This document shows, piece by piece, positions 16,280 through 24,915 of a stretch of DNA of 47,289 bases (positions are counted from its first letter, which is position 1; the number at the start of each line of letters is the position of its first letter). This DNA comes from Alphaproteobacteria bacterium. Lineage in GTDB: Bacteria; Pseudomonadota; Alphaproteobacteria; SHVZ01. The stretch spans positions 1 to 47,289 of the forward strand of contig VGEH01000015.1 in the NCBI GenBank assembly GCA_016869375.1, written 5' to 3'. Position numbers and translations under genes: made by a program. Under the pieces are notes generated by a model. The model saw only the letters and a program-made list of their open reading frames with translations. It made no database searches and had not been told where the DNA came from.

Positions 16280-17761
16280 CTATCCGCGCCAGCTCTTCGG
16301 TTCTTCCATCGGGTACATCGGTCGGGGCACGCGCTGCCAGGGGAGGCCGACCACGTCGGACTGGCCGGGACCGCGCGTGTCGACGCGGATCACCTCGGAG
16401 GTGATCGGCTTGAAGAACTGGAAATTGGACGCGGTCTTGAGCACGGCCATCTTGTAGTCGGACGGCTCGATGCCGAACCAGCGATAGACGTCGGGCACGT
16501 TGCCGGCGGCGCCCGGCTTCTCGCTGACCATCAGCGTCGCCGGCCCGACCTCGAAGAAGACGGTGCGGCCCATGTCGTGCTCGGGCTGCTGGAACACCGG
16601 GACCTTGATGATGCCGGAGGCGATCTTCCTCACCCGGCCGGTGACGGTCAGCGGCTTGAAGAATTTCGGCGAGCTGTGGCCGCCGACCGGCAGCGTGATC
16701 TCGGCGCCCTCGCCGGCGGCGATCAGCTTCGCCACCGTGCCGGGCTCGATCAGCGGCATCAGCGCCTTGCTCTTGATGCCGAGCCGCAGGATCGCTTCCA
16801 GGATCAGATTGGAGTCGCCGGCGGTGCCGCCGAACACGGTATCTCCCGTATCGCTCAAGACGACGACGCCCTTCGCCGCCTGATCGGCGCGGCGGACGGC
16901 GTCGTCGACCGAGACGGCGTCCTTCTTCATGAAATCCTGCCGCATCGACCAGGCGAAGTCGGCGGATTCATCGGCGAGCTTCTCGGCGAGCGCCCGGTCG
17001 CCGTCGACATTGACGATCGTGGTCCAGCCGCCTTCGGCGACGTCGAGCCAGGGCTGCATCGGGCAGAGCGCGACATGGAGCACGCGCTTGTCCTTGGCCT
17101 CCCAGTTCCGCGCCTGATCGAACCACGCCTTCATCGGTCCCTGGCTGGTGAGGAACTGCTCCTGATGGGTGACCAGCCGGATCTTCCGCCAGGCCATCAC
17201 CGGCTTGATCTCCTTGCGCAGGATGCGGACCAGCATGTCGCCGGCGAGCCGGCCCGTGTCGTAGGTGTCGTGCGGCTGGGTACGGTGCGCGACGATTGCG
17301 GTGGAGAGCTCGACCATCTGGCGCGTGACGTTGGCGTGGTGGTCGAGCGAGAGCACGATCGGCACGTCCGGGCCGAGCACGGCGCGGCAGATCGCGAGCT
17401 GCGCGCCCTCGACGTCGTCGACGCCTTCGGCCGCGGCGGCGCCGTGCAGGTGCAGGGCCAGCGCGTCGACCTTGCCGGCCTTGCGCAGGCCGGTGCCGAT
17501 CCGCTCCTCGAAGAACAGGCGGGCGCCGGTGTCGATGCGTCCGCCGGCCATCGCCCAGCCGGAGACGATCGGGACCCACTCGACATTCATGCCGGAGGCG
17601 GCCATCGCGTCGACGCAGCCGCCGACCTGGCCCTTGCCGGCCATTTTCTCGATGATCTCCTGGCCTTCGAGGATGCCGAAGGCCTTGAAATCGTCGATCG
17701 TCGTCGGCAGCGGGTTGAAGTCGTTGGTCTCCTGCCCGACATGGATCGTGGCGATACGCAT
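16280..17761 (-). CDS. M81-family metallopeptidase, MlrC-like
   Basis: A 493-residue protein of the microcystinase C (MlrC) family. Characteristic motifs are VGQETNDFNP near residue 10, LHLHGAAAAEGVDDVEG near 103-119, LDHHANVT near 138-145 (metal site), HRTQPHDTYDTG near 157-168 and VVLSDTGDTVFGGTAGDSN near 297-315. These mark the zinc-binding N-terminal and the C-terminal MlrC domains. Known MlrC hydrolyses linear microcystin and its Adda-containing tetrapeptide; most relatives have unknown substrates. The gene heads a tight operon with an AtzG-like protein, amidase and serine hydrolase and lies 28 bases after lpxA. GAGAGAG precedes the start. Confidence 0.9.
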   Translation of the reverse strand: MRIATIHVGQETNDFNPLPTTIDDFKAFGILEGQEIIEKMAGKGQVGGCVDAMAASGMNVEWVPIVSGWAMAGGRIDTGARLFFEERIGTGLRKAGKVDALALHLHGAAAAEGVDDVEGAQLAICRAVLGPDVPIVLSLDHHANVTRQMVELSTAIVAHRTQPHDTYDTGRLAGDMLVRILRKEIKPVMAWRKIRLVTHQEQFLTSQGPMKAWFDQARNWEAKDKRVLHVALCPMQPWLDVAEGGWTTIVNVDGDRALAEKLADESADFAWSMRQDFMKKDAVSVDDAVRRADQAAKGVVVLSDTGDTVFGGTAGDSNLILEAILRLGIKSKALMPLIEPGTVAKLIAAGEGAEITLPVGGHSSPKFFKPLTVTGRVRKIASGIIKVPVFQQPEHDMGRTVFFEVGPATLMVSEKPGAAGNVPDVYRWFGIEPSDYKMAVLKTASNFQFFKPITSEVIRVDTRGPGQSDVVGLPWQRVPRPMYPMEEPKSWRG

Positions 17762-17789
17762 CGCGTTCTCTCTCTGCTGCGCTATTCGG

Positions 17790-18584
17790 TCAGTGGCGAG
17801 GGACGCAGATATTGCGTCGTGACGGGGCCGTAAGGAAGCGGACGATGTCCATCGCCGGCGGCATGCCGGCGAACCTCTCCAGCGCCTCGGCCAGGCGCTC
17901 TTTCAGCGGTGCGCCCGGCTGGAAAAGGAACCGATAGGCACTGACCAGTCCCCGGATCTGCTCGCGCGGGAACCCGCGCCGCTTGAGGCCGCGAAGGTTC
18001 AGCCCGTCGAGCCGGGCGCGGTCGCCGACGGCCACACCGTAAGGAATCACATCGGCTTCGACGCCCGTCATCCCGCCGATCATGGCGTGCGGGCCGATCC
18101 GCACGAACTGGTGCACGGCCGACTGACCGCCGAGGATGGCGTGATCACCGATCTCGACATGCCCGCCGAGCAGCACGTGGTTCACCAGCGTGACATCGTC
18201 GCCGATGATGCAATCGTGGCCGACATGGGCGCCGGCGAGGATGAGGCAACGTTCGCCGATGCGGGTCAGCATCCGGCCACCGGAGGTTCCGGTGTTCACG
18301 GTGACATGCTCGCGGATCACGCAATCCGCTCCGATCGTCAACGCCGACTCCTCGCCGGCGAACTTCCGGTCCTGCGGGGTGTCGCCGACCACGGCGAAGG
18401 GAAAGATGCGGGTGCGGGCACCGACCCGCGTGCGGCCGCGGACGACAGCATGGGCATCGAGCACGACGCCGTCTTCGAGCGTGACCTTGGGTCCGACGAT
18501 CGCGTAGGGGCCGACCTCGACGCCTGATCCCAGGATCGCGGAGGCGCTGACGAGGGCGGTCGGATCGATGCGGCCAGAGGACAT
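17790..18584 (-). CDS. lpxA: Acyl-ACP--UDP-N-acetylglucosamine O-acyltransferase LpxA
   Basis: First enzyme of lipid A synthesis, transferring a 3-hydroxyacyl chain to UDP-GlcNAc in the cytoplasm. Residues 1-180 are left-handed beta-helix hexapeptide repeats; the family motifs are GDTPQDRKFAGE, the catalytic His123 in GAHVGHDC, SAVHQF and LKRRGFPREQI. Gly171 aligns with Gly173 of E. coli LpxA, the acyl-length ruler residue, suggesting a long (C14-like) chain. Unlike the usual lpxD-fabZ-lpxA-lpxB cluster, it stands alone between CocE hydrolases and an M81 gene, so it may be an extra copy or a relocated single copy. An inverted repeat covers its start codon. Confidence 0.92.
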   Translation of the reverse strand: MSSGRIDPTALVSASAILGSGVEVGPYAIVGPKVTLEDGVVLDAHAVVRGRTRVGARTRIFPFAVVGDTPQDRKFAGEESALTIGADCVIREHVTVNTGTSGGRMLTRIGERCLILAGAHVGHDCIIGDDVTLVNHVLLGGHVEIGDHAILGGQSAVHQFVRIGPHAMIGGMTGVEADVIPYGVAVGDRARLDGLNLRGLKRRGFPREQIRGLVSAYRFLFQPGAPLKERLAEALERFAGMPPAMDIVRFLTAPSRRNICVPRH

Positions 18585-18610
18585 GACGGTAGGATCTTAC
18601 CTACGTCATG
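18582..18610 (-). promoter_or_regulatory. Hairpin enclosing the lpxA start codon
   Basis: CATGACGGTAGG (18582-18593) and CCTACGTCATG (18600-18610) form an 11-bp inverted repeat with one bulged base and a 6-base loop. On the lpxA transcript the hairpin's 3' arm ends with the ATG start codon, and the 5' arm contains a second ATG opening a two-codon frame (ATG ACG TAG). No good Shine-Dalgarno sequence is visible between the arms. Pairing would hide the start codon, so translational control or a protein-binding operator is inferred. Confidence 0.55.
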
Positions 18611-18677
18611 CCTCTCGATCGGCGCCAGCGCGGCGCGAAGCGACTCCATTCAATTATAGTTACCATGTGTTGCAGGG

Positions 18678-20585
18678 TCAGCCCTTCATCACCGGCAGCA
18701 CGATCCGCGAGGGGTGTGCCTTGTCGAGATGGAGCGTGTTCGTCGCCTTGATCTTCTTCGTATGACGACCGAGCGGCTCGCCGGTGCCGGGGTTGACGTC
18801 GAAGCGCGGGAAGTTCGAGGAGGCGATGTCGACGCGGATGCGATGGCCCTTCCTGAAGCGGTTGGCGACCGGCGGCAGCTCGACCACATACTCGACAACC
18901 TCGCCCGGCTTCAGCAGCTCTTCCTTGTCGTAGCCCTTGCGGAAGCGGGCGCGGCGAATGGAGTCGCAGAGCAGCATGTGGAACCCCTCGGGCTCGTCCT
19001 TCGTCGGCGGCGAGACGTCGAGCAGCTTCACCGTCACGTCGGTATCGACCGCCGATGAGGCGACCCAGATGCGCGCCTCGATCGGGCCGGCGATCACCAG
19101 GTCCTCGGGCAGCGGATCGGTCTGGAAGACCAGCACATCCGGCCGATTGGCGAGCAGCGGGAAGGGGGCCTTGCAGCCGACGAGGTTCGGCCGCTCCTTC
19201 TGATGCATCGGCCCGTCGGGCACGACGGTGCGCATGCGCGCGCGCGGGCTGATATAGGCGGCGTCCATGCCCTCCGGCACCTTGACCCATTCGAGGAATC
19301 CCGCGACGGCGCCGCCGATGGTCGGCACCGGGTGGTCGGGGTCATGCGTCCAGGCGATCGGCGAGGCTTCGGCCGGCCTGGTCGAGAGCGCGCGGTTGCC
19401 GGCGAGGTAGTAGGGCGTCGGCGTCATGCCGGTCGGCGGCCAGGCCGTGTCGTCGCGCCACGAACCGCCATGGCTGAAGTGGCCGCGTTTGGTGCGCTCA
19501 CCGCTGCCGCCGCCCATCTCGAAGTAATGCACCGGCGCGTCCTTCTCGACGGCGGTCGGCATGTCCTTGAGCCAGCGGTCGAACCAGCGCAGCCGCTCGG
19601 CGTTGTAGACGCGGTAGCCCCAGTCGGCGCCGCTGCCGAAATCGACCTCGATCGAGGCGGAGCCGCCGGCGCGCATGCCGGCATGGCCCCAGGGCCCGAG
19701 CACGAGACGCTGCGGTGATTTCAGCCGCTTCGACAGCGCGATGTACTGGCCGGCGACATCGGCGACGAAGGGATCGAACCAGCCGGACGAGACGACGCAG
19801 GGGATGTCGGCGAAGCGATCGAAGTACGCCTTGTGCTCTAGCACCTCCTGCATCCACCAGGCATCCTTGATGCCGTTGTTCTGGTAGCGCATCAGGATCT
19901 GCTCGAGATTGGGCACGACGGTGAGCGGGCTGCCGCCCTCCTTCCACGGTCCCTGCACCAGCAGGGTGCGCATGTTCTCGACGCCTTCCTCGATCCGGCG
20001 CTTGGCCTCCGCATCGTCCTGGATCTCGGGCACGTCCCAGCCATGAAGGAAGAGCGCGGCGAACATCTGGAGGGCCTGGGCGCCGCCGGTGCGCGCCTCC
20101 CAGTCGAAGGCCGAGGTCGGGCAGACATCGACCCAGAGCGCCTTCAGCGCCGGCGGCTTATAGAAGGCGGCGACGTTCTGGACGATGCCGGAATGGGAGC
20201 TGCCGACCATGCCGACACGGCCGTCGCTCCATTCCTGCGCGGCGATCCAGGCGATGGTATCGGCGCCGTCGAGGCCCTCGCGCTTGTTGGCGACGTGGAA
20301 ATACTGGCCATGGCCTTCCGACTTGCCGCGTCCGCGCAGATCCTGGACGACGGTGACGTAGCCGCGCCTGGTGAAGAAGCGTGCCACCGGCTCGACCTGC
20401 ATCACCGGGTTCGACTTGTCGTAGGAGGTGCGGGTCAGGATCACCGGAAAGCGCCCCGGCTTCGCCGATCCATCCGGCGCCGCCGGGCGATAGACATCGG
20501 TCGCGAGGCGGACGCCATCCGCCATCGGCACCATGACGTCCTCGGAAACGACGATCCCGTTCTCAGGCGTGCGGTCGTAGAGCAT
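18678..20585 (-). CDS. CocE/NonD family hydrolase (S15-like), 635 aa
   Basis: An alpha/beta hydrolase of the cocaine esterase/X-Pro dipeptidyl-peptidase family. It opens with VMVPMADGVRLATDVYRP, then YVTVVQDLRGRGKSEG (oxyanion side) and the nucleophile elbow GSSHSG with Ser130. After the hydrolase domain and helical cap comes the family's C-terminal jelly-roll domain (about residues 400-635), including LPPVANRFRKGHRIRVDIASS. Such enzymes cleave esters, acyl-peptides or glutaryl-type amides; no signal peptide is seen. The ATG at 20585 follows the stop of a second CocE-type gene by 5 bases, so the two are co-transcribed and may act on the same compound. Confidence 0.9.
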   Translation of the reverse strand: MLYDRTPENGIVVSEDVMVPMADGVRLATDVYRPAAPDGSAKPGRFPVILTRTSYDKSNPVMQVEPVARFFTRRGYVTVVQDLRGRGKSEGHGQYFHVANKREGLDGADTIAWIAAQEWSDGRVGMVGSSHSGIVQNVAAFYKPPALKALWVDVCPTSAFDWEARTGGAQALQMFAALFLHGWDVPEIQDDAEAKRRIEEGVENMRTLLVQGPWKEGGSPLTVVPNLEQILMRYQNNGIKDAWWMQEVLEHKAYFDRFADIPCVVSSGWFDPFVADVAGQYIALSKRLKSPQRLVLGPWGHAGMRAGGSASIEVDFGSGADWGYRVYNAERLRWFDRWLKDMPTAVEKDAPVHYFEMGGGSGERTKRGHFSHGGSWRDDTAWPPTGMTPTPYYLAGNRALSTRPAEASPIAWTHDPDHPVPTIGGAVAGFLEWVKVPEGMDAAYISPRARMRTVVPDGPMHQKERPNLVGCKAPFPLLANRPDVLVFQTDPLPEDLVIAGPIEARIWVASSAVDTDVTVKLLDVSPPTKDEPEGFHMLLCDSIRRARFRKGYDKEELLKPGEVVEYVVELPPVANRFRKGHRIRVDIASSNFPRFDVNPGTGEPLGRHTKKIKATNTLHLDKAHPSRIVLPVMKG

Positions 20586-20590
20586 GGCGG

Positions 20591-22618
20591 CTACATCAGA
20601 TCCCGTTCGGTGGTGTTGGACCAGGTCTTGCGGAAGATCTCTTCGTCATTCTCGAAGACGACCGCTTGCTGGGCGAGCACCCAGTCGGTCTTGGTGGCGT
20701 GGAAGGAAAGCTCGGTCTCGATCCGGATGATCCAGTCGTCGTCGCGGTCCAGCTCGTAGACCTGGCGGTAGAAACCTGTCGCCGAGGTCGGGTCTCCTTC
20801 GGTGATGGTGAAGCGCTTGAGCAGGTTATGCCCGATCGCGGTACCGGTGGGCAGCCGCCATCGGCGGCCGGGGCCGAGGAAGCCGCCGATGCCGACCGTC
20901 TCGACCGTGATCTTGCCGCTCATCGCATCCTGGACGATGTGGCGCGTGATCTGCTTGTCCTCCTCGACCACGACCTCGATCTCCGGTCCGCGCTCGTTCG
21001 GCCCGAATGTCGCTCTCCGGCTCCGGCCGGTCAGGACCGGCAGCGAGAAGGTGCTGGCGCCGGTATAGAGGGTCATCTTCACCATCTCCGGCGCGGGCCA
21101 GACAATCGGCCAGTAGGAGGTGGAGAGCGCCAGCCGGATGCGATGACCGGGCGTGAAGGTCCAGCCGACATCGGGCAGCTCCAGGCGGATGCGCATGCGC
21201 TGGCCGCGGATGACCGGCTTCGGCGACTCGTGGCTTTCGCGATGCGTCAGGTTCAGCACCTGAAAGGCGACGCGGACCGAGGTGCCGTCCGGCGCCACGT
21301 CGCAGAGGCGGGCGACGACCTGCGCCACCGGCTTGTCGACGGAGATGTCGGCCTCGAGCACGGCGCGGCCGAGAATGTCGATCGATCGCGACAGCGGTTC
21401 GGTATCGAAGCAGAGAGAGCGGCCGTCATCCTCGCGCTGGTCGCGCGGCTGCTCGCCCTCGATCGCCATGCTGAGCCATTCCGTCGCGGCGAGGCCCGTC
21501 GCCAGCGGCGAGGAGTGGACCAGCGCCTTCTCCGCCCAGGCGCGCTTGTCGAGGCGGCCGCTGCCGAGGAAGTATTTCTCGGGCACCACCTTCTCCGACG
21601 GCCAGCCGTCGAGCGCGAGCCAGCGGCCGGATTTCACTCCATAGGTCGAGGAGGGCCGGTCGAAGGTCTGGAGAAAGACGCGATATGAGGGATCGCGATC
21701 CCAGCCGTTGTCGATGTCCTTCACGTAGCGGTCGAAGAAGCGGACACAATCCTGGAGGAAGCCGACCTCCGGTCCCGGCACGCCGTCATGGGGGTAGTGA
21801 TGGCCCCAAGGACCGATGAGGCCGAAGCGCGGGCCTTGCAGGTTCGCCATCAGGCGCGGCACGGCGCGCGAGATGTAGTCGGCCCAGCCGCCGACGGCGA
21901 AGACCGCGCAGGTCACCTTGTCGAAGCGCTCGCAGAGCGAGGCGTGCTTCCAGAAATCGTCGCGGCGCTGGTGCTTGAGCCAGTCGACGAGCCAGGGGTG
22001 ATTGTCCTCGAGCCGTGCCTTCCAGATCGCGCGCCAGGTCTCGCCGACAATCTCGGGGTCGGGCGGGCGCGCGTTGAACTCGATCATGGTGTCGGTCCAC
22101 CAGAGCTGCTCGCAGAGGAAGGCGCCGCCGGTCCAATGCAGCGACTGGTCGTAGCGGTCGTCGCCGGCGCAGACCGGGATGATCGCCTTCAGCGCCGGCG
22201 GCGCCATGCCGGCGAGCGCGAGCGCCGTGAAGCCGCTCCACGACTTGCCGATCATGCCGACCGTGCCGGAACACCAGGGCTGCTTCACCATCCACTCGAT
22301 CGCGGCGATGCCGTCGTCGAGCTCGCCCTGTTCCCATTCGCCGCGCAAGAGGCCGTCGGAATCGCCGGAGCCGCGCGTGTCGATGCGCAGGCACGCATAA
22401 CCATGGCCGGCGATGTAGTGATGGATCGCCTCGTCCCGGGCGCGGCTCTGGTCGCGCTTGCGATAGGGCATGTACTCGAAGATCGCCGGCACCTTCTCCA
22501 GCTCGGCGTCCTCGGGCAGCCACACCCGTGCGGCGAGACGGTGGCCACCCGGCATCGGGATGAAGACGTTCTCGATCGTCTTGACGCGGCGGGGATAGCG
22601 GGTGCGGACCGGCTTCAT
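20591..22618 (-). CDS. CocE/NonD family hydrolase (S15-like), 675 aa
   Basis: Second hydrolase of the CocE/X-Pro dipeptidyl-peptidase type. Motifs are VFIPMPGGHRLAARVWLPE, ACLRIDTRGSGDSDG and the nucleophile elbow GKSWSG with Ser126, followed by the cap and C-terminal beta-sandwich (TPGHRIRLALSTSYWP). It is clearly diverged from its downstream neighbour, so this is an old duplication or separate acquisition. The ATG at 22618 is used because GAGAGG lies just before it and homology starts there; an upstream start adds only 12 residues. It begins a minus-strand run down to 12582 and is divergent from hyuA. Confidence 0.9.
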   Translation of the reverse strand: MKPVRTRYPRRVKTIENVFIPMPGGHRLAARVWLPEDAELEKVPAIFEYMPYRKRDQSRARDEAIHHYIAGHGYACLRIDTRGSGDSDGLLRGEWEQGELDDGIAAIEWMVKQPWCSGTVGMIGKSWSGFTALALAGMAPPALKAIIPVCAGDDRYDQSLHWTGGAFLCEQLWWTDTMIEFNARPPDPEIVGETWRAIWKARLEDNHPWLVDWLKHQRRDDFWKHASLCERFDKVTCAVFAVGGWADYISRAVPRLMANLQGPRFGLIGPWGHHYPHDGVPGPEVGFLQDCVRFFDRYVKDIDNGWDRDPSYRVFLQTFDRPSSTYGVKSGRWLALDGWPSEKVVPEKYFLGSGRLDKRAWAEKALVHSSPLATGLAATEWLSMAIEGEQPRDQREDDGRSLCFDTEPLSRSIDILGRAVLEADISVDKPVAQVVARLCDVAPDGTSVRVAFQVLNLTHRESHESPKPVIRGQRMRIRLELPDVGWTFTPGHRIRLALSTSYWPIVWPAPEMVKMTLYTGASTFSLPVLTGRSRRATFGPNERGPEIEVVVEEDKQITRHIVQDAMSGKITVETVGIGGFLGPGRRWRLPTGTAIGHNLLKRFTITEGDPTSATGFYRQVYELDRDDDWIIRIETELSFHATKTDWVLAQQAVVFENDEEIFRKTWSNTTERDLM

Positions 22619-22688
22619 GCGAGAGAGGCTAGGCGCGACGCCGGTCAGATCCAAGAAGCTGTTGTCCCCGAGTGAAACGCCTCGTGCT

Positions 22689-22719
22689 CCTCCCCCGTCT
22701 GCTTCGCAGCCGAGGGAGG
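22689..22719. repeat. Hairpin-forming element between cocE-type gene and hyuA
   Basis: CCTCCC (22689-22694) pairs with GGGAGG (22714-22719), and the interior CTGC TTC GCAG (22699-22709) forms a second stem, giving a two-stage hairpin without a T-tract. It resembles dispersed extragenic palindromes of high-GC alphaproteobacteria, which I infer from form only. It is not positioned to end either divergent gene. Confidence 0.35.
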
Positions 22720-22746
22720 GAGTGAAGAGTGGGGTGAAACGAAACC

Positions 22747-22784
22747 TATCGGGTCATCAGCCAGACTTATCGGGTTGTATCGGG
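22747..22784. promoter_or_regulatory. Three phased TATCGGG repeats upstream of hyuA
   Basis: TATCGGG occurs at 22747-22753, 22768-22774 and 22778-22784, all in the same direction, with offsets of 21 and 10 bases, close to two turns and one turn of the helix. They lie 46-83 bases before the hyuA start in the divergent interval. This looks like a regulator-binding array; the regulator is unknown. Confidence 0.45.
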
Positions 22785-22829
22785 AAGCGTAACTCGACCC
22801 GCTCAAGGCGCCGCCCTAGGCTCGGCGCC

Positions 22830-24914
22830 ATGACAGCCATTCGCGTCGCCGCCGATATCGGCGGCACCTTCACCGACATCGCCGCGACGCTTCCCGACGG
22901 CACCATCGCCACGCACAAGGTTCTGTCGACGCCGGGCGACTATGCCGCCGCCGTGGTCGACGGCGTCCGCGACCTTCTCGCCCAGCGCGGCGTCAAGGGA
23001 AGCGAGGTCGAGGAGGTGCTGCATGCCTGCACGGTCGCGACCAACTCGATCCTGGAAGGGAAGGGGGCGAAGACAGCGCTGGTGACCACGCGCGGCTTCC
23101 GTGATGTGCTCGAACTCCGCCGCGTGCGCGTGCCGAAGCTCTACGATCCGCTCTGGGTCAAGCCGACGCCGCTGGTGCCCCGCGATCTCCGCTTCGAGGT
23201 GACCGAGCGTCTCGGCCCCGATGGTTCCGTGGTGACGGCGCTCGACGAGGCCGATGTCGATCGCGTCATCGCCGAGATCGGCAAGGCGAAGGTCGAGGCG
23301 ATCGCCGTCTGCTTCCTGCACTCCTACGCCAATCCGGATCACGAGCGCCGCGTCGGGGCCAAGCTGAGGAAGGCCTTCCCGAACGCCTTCGTCACGCTCT
23401 CGGTCGACATCCTGCCCGAGATCCGCGAATACGAGCGCACCAGCACGACGGTCGTGAACGCCTATGTCGGCCCGCCGGTGAAGACCTATGTCGGTGCGCT
23501 CGCCGATCGCCTGAAGAGCGACGGGGTCGCCGGACGGCTGCTGGTCATGCAGTCCTCGGGCGGCATCCTCGACGCGCCGACAGTGATGGACCAGCCGGCG
23601 CGCATCGTCGAATGCGGGCCTGCGGCCGGCGTCATCGGCGCGGCGCGCGTCGCTGCGGCGGCCGGCATGAACGACGTGCTGACATTGGACATGGGCGGGA
23701 CCACGGCGAAGGCCTCGCTGATCGAGGCCGGTCGCATCGCGCATACCGACGAATACGAGGTCGGTGGCGGCATCTCGCTGTCCAGCCGGCTGGTCAAGGG
23801 CGCGGGCTACGCGCTGAAGCTGCCGGTCATCGACATCTCCGAAGTCGGTGCCGGAGGCGGCAGCCTGGTCAAGTTCGACCGCGGCGGCGGCTTGAAGGTC
23901 GGTCCGGAGAGCGCCGGCGCGATGCCCGGGCCCGCCTGCTACAACCTCGGTGGCAGCGAGCCGACGGTCACCGATGCCAATGTCATCCTGGGCTTCGTCA
24001 ATCCGACGGCGCTGGCCGGCGGCACGGTTCCGATCGATGCGTCCAAGGCGAAGGCCGCGATCCAGGACAAGGTCGCGCATCGCCTTGGCAGCTCGGTCGA
24101 GGGCGCCGCCTGGAGCGTCTACGAGGTCGCCTCATCGACGATGATGCGCGCGCTCAAGGCAGTTTCCACCTATCGCGGCCGCGACCCGCGCGAGTTCGGC
24201 CTTGTCGCCTTCGGCGGCAATGGCGGTGTCTTCGGGCCGCATCTGGCGAAGGAGCTCGGCATCAGCCGCGTGATCGTGCCGCCGGCCGCGGGGGTTCTCT
24301 CGGCAATTGGATTGCTCGTCTCCGACGTCGCCTTCGGCCGTTCGCGCGGCTATCTCAAGCAGACGCTGGAAGCGAAGCCGGCCGATATCGGCCGCATCCT
24401 CGACGAGCTTGCTGCGGAAGTGCTGGCGAAGCTCGGCCCCTGGCAGAAGACGGCGACGCTCTCCCGCGTCGCCTCGATGCGCTACACGAGCCAGGCTTTC
24501 GAGCTGCCGGTCTCCATTCCCGACGGCAAGGTCACGGCGGAGACGCTGAAAGCGCTGCCGGCGCGCTTCGAGGCCGAGCACCAGTCGACCTACGGCCATA
24601 ACTTCCGGGGCACCGTGCCGACCGAGATCGTCGCGCTCTCGGTGACCGCCACGGCGCCGGCCGGCGGCTCGGCCGAGACCATGCGCGTGTCGTCGGGGCG
24701 AGGCGAGGGTGCCGAGCAGACGCGCCGCGCCTATTTCGGGCCACGTCATGGCTGGATCGCGACGCCGGTGCTCGGCCGCGCCGCGCTGGGCGCGACGCCG
24801 CGCCAGGGACCATTGATCGTCGAGGAGTACGAGGGGACGACCGTTGTGCCCCCGGGGGCATCCGCGTCGCGCGATCCGATCGGCAACATCACCGTCGTGT
24901 TCGGAGGGCGCTGA
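22830..24914 (+). CDS. hyuA: Hydantoinase/oxoprolinase subunit A (HyuA)
   Basis: ATP-dependent ring-opening amidohydrolase, large subunit, acting on hydantoins, 5-oxoproline or related cyclic amides in the cytoplasm. The 694-residue protein has the N-terminal actin-like phosphate motif DIGGTFTDIAA, the second LDMGGTTAKASLI near residues 285-297, and FGGNGGVFGPHLAKELG near 461-477, followed by GVLSAIGLLVSDVAF. All are standard for HyuA/OplA. The ATG at 22830 begins directly before the conserved sequence; upstream codons in frame lack family character. It is followed one base later by hyuB. Phased TATCGGG repeats lie upstream. Confidence 0.92.
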   Translation: MTAIRVAADIGGTFTDIAATLPDGTIATHKVLSTPGDYAAAVVDGVRDLLAQRGVKGSEVEEVLHACTVATNSILEGKGAKTALVTTRGFRDVLELRRVRVPKLYDPLWVKPTPLVPRDLRFEVTERLGPDGSVVTALDEADVDRVIAEIGKAKVEAIAVCFLHSYANPDHERRVGAKLRKAFPNAFVTLSVDILPEIREYERTSTTVVNAYVGPPVKTYVGALADRLKSDGVAGRLLVMQSSGGILDAPTVMDQPARIVECGPAAGVIGAARVAAAAGMNDVLTLDMGGTTAKASLIEAGRIAHTDEYEVGGGISLSSRLVKGAGYALKLPVIDISEVGAGGGSLVKFDRGGGLKVGPESAGAMPGPACYNLGGSEPTVTDANVILGFVNPTALAGGTVPIDASKAKAAIQDKVAHRLGSSVEGAAWSVYEVASSTMMRALKAVSTYRGRDPREFGLVAFGGNGGVFGPHLAKELGISRVIVPPAAGVLSAIGLLVSDVAFGRSRGYLKQTLEAKPADIGRILDELAAEVLAKLGPWQKTATLSRVASMRYTSQAFELPVSIPDGKVTAETLKALPARFEAEHQSTYGHNFRGTVPTEIVALSVTATAPAGGSAETMRVSSGRGEGAEQTRRAYFGPRHGWIATPVLGRAALGATPRQGPLIVEEYEGTTVVPPGASASRDPIGNITVVFGGR

Positions 24915-24915
24915 T

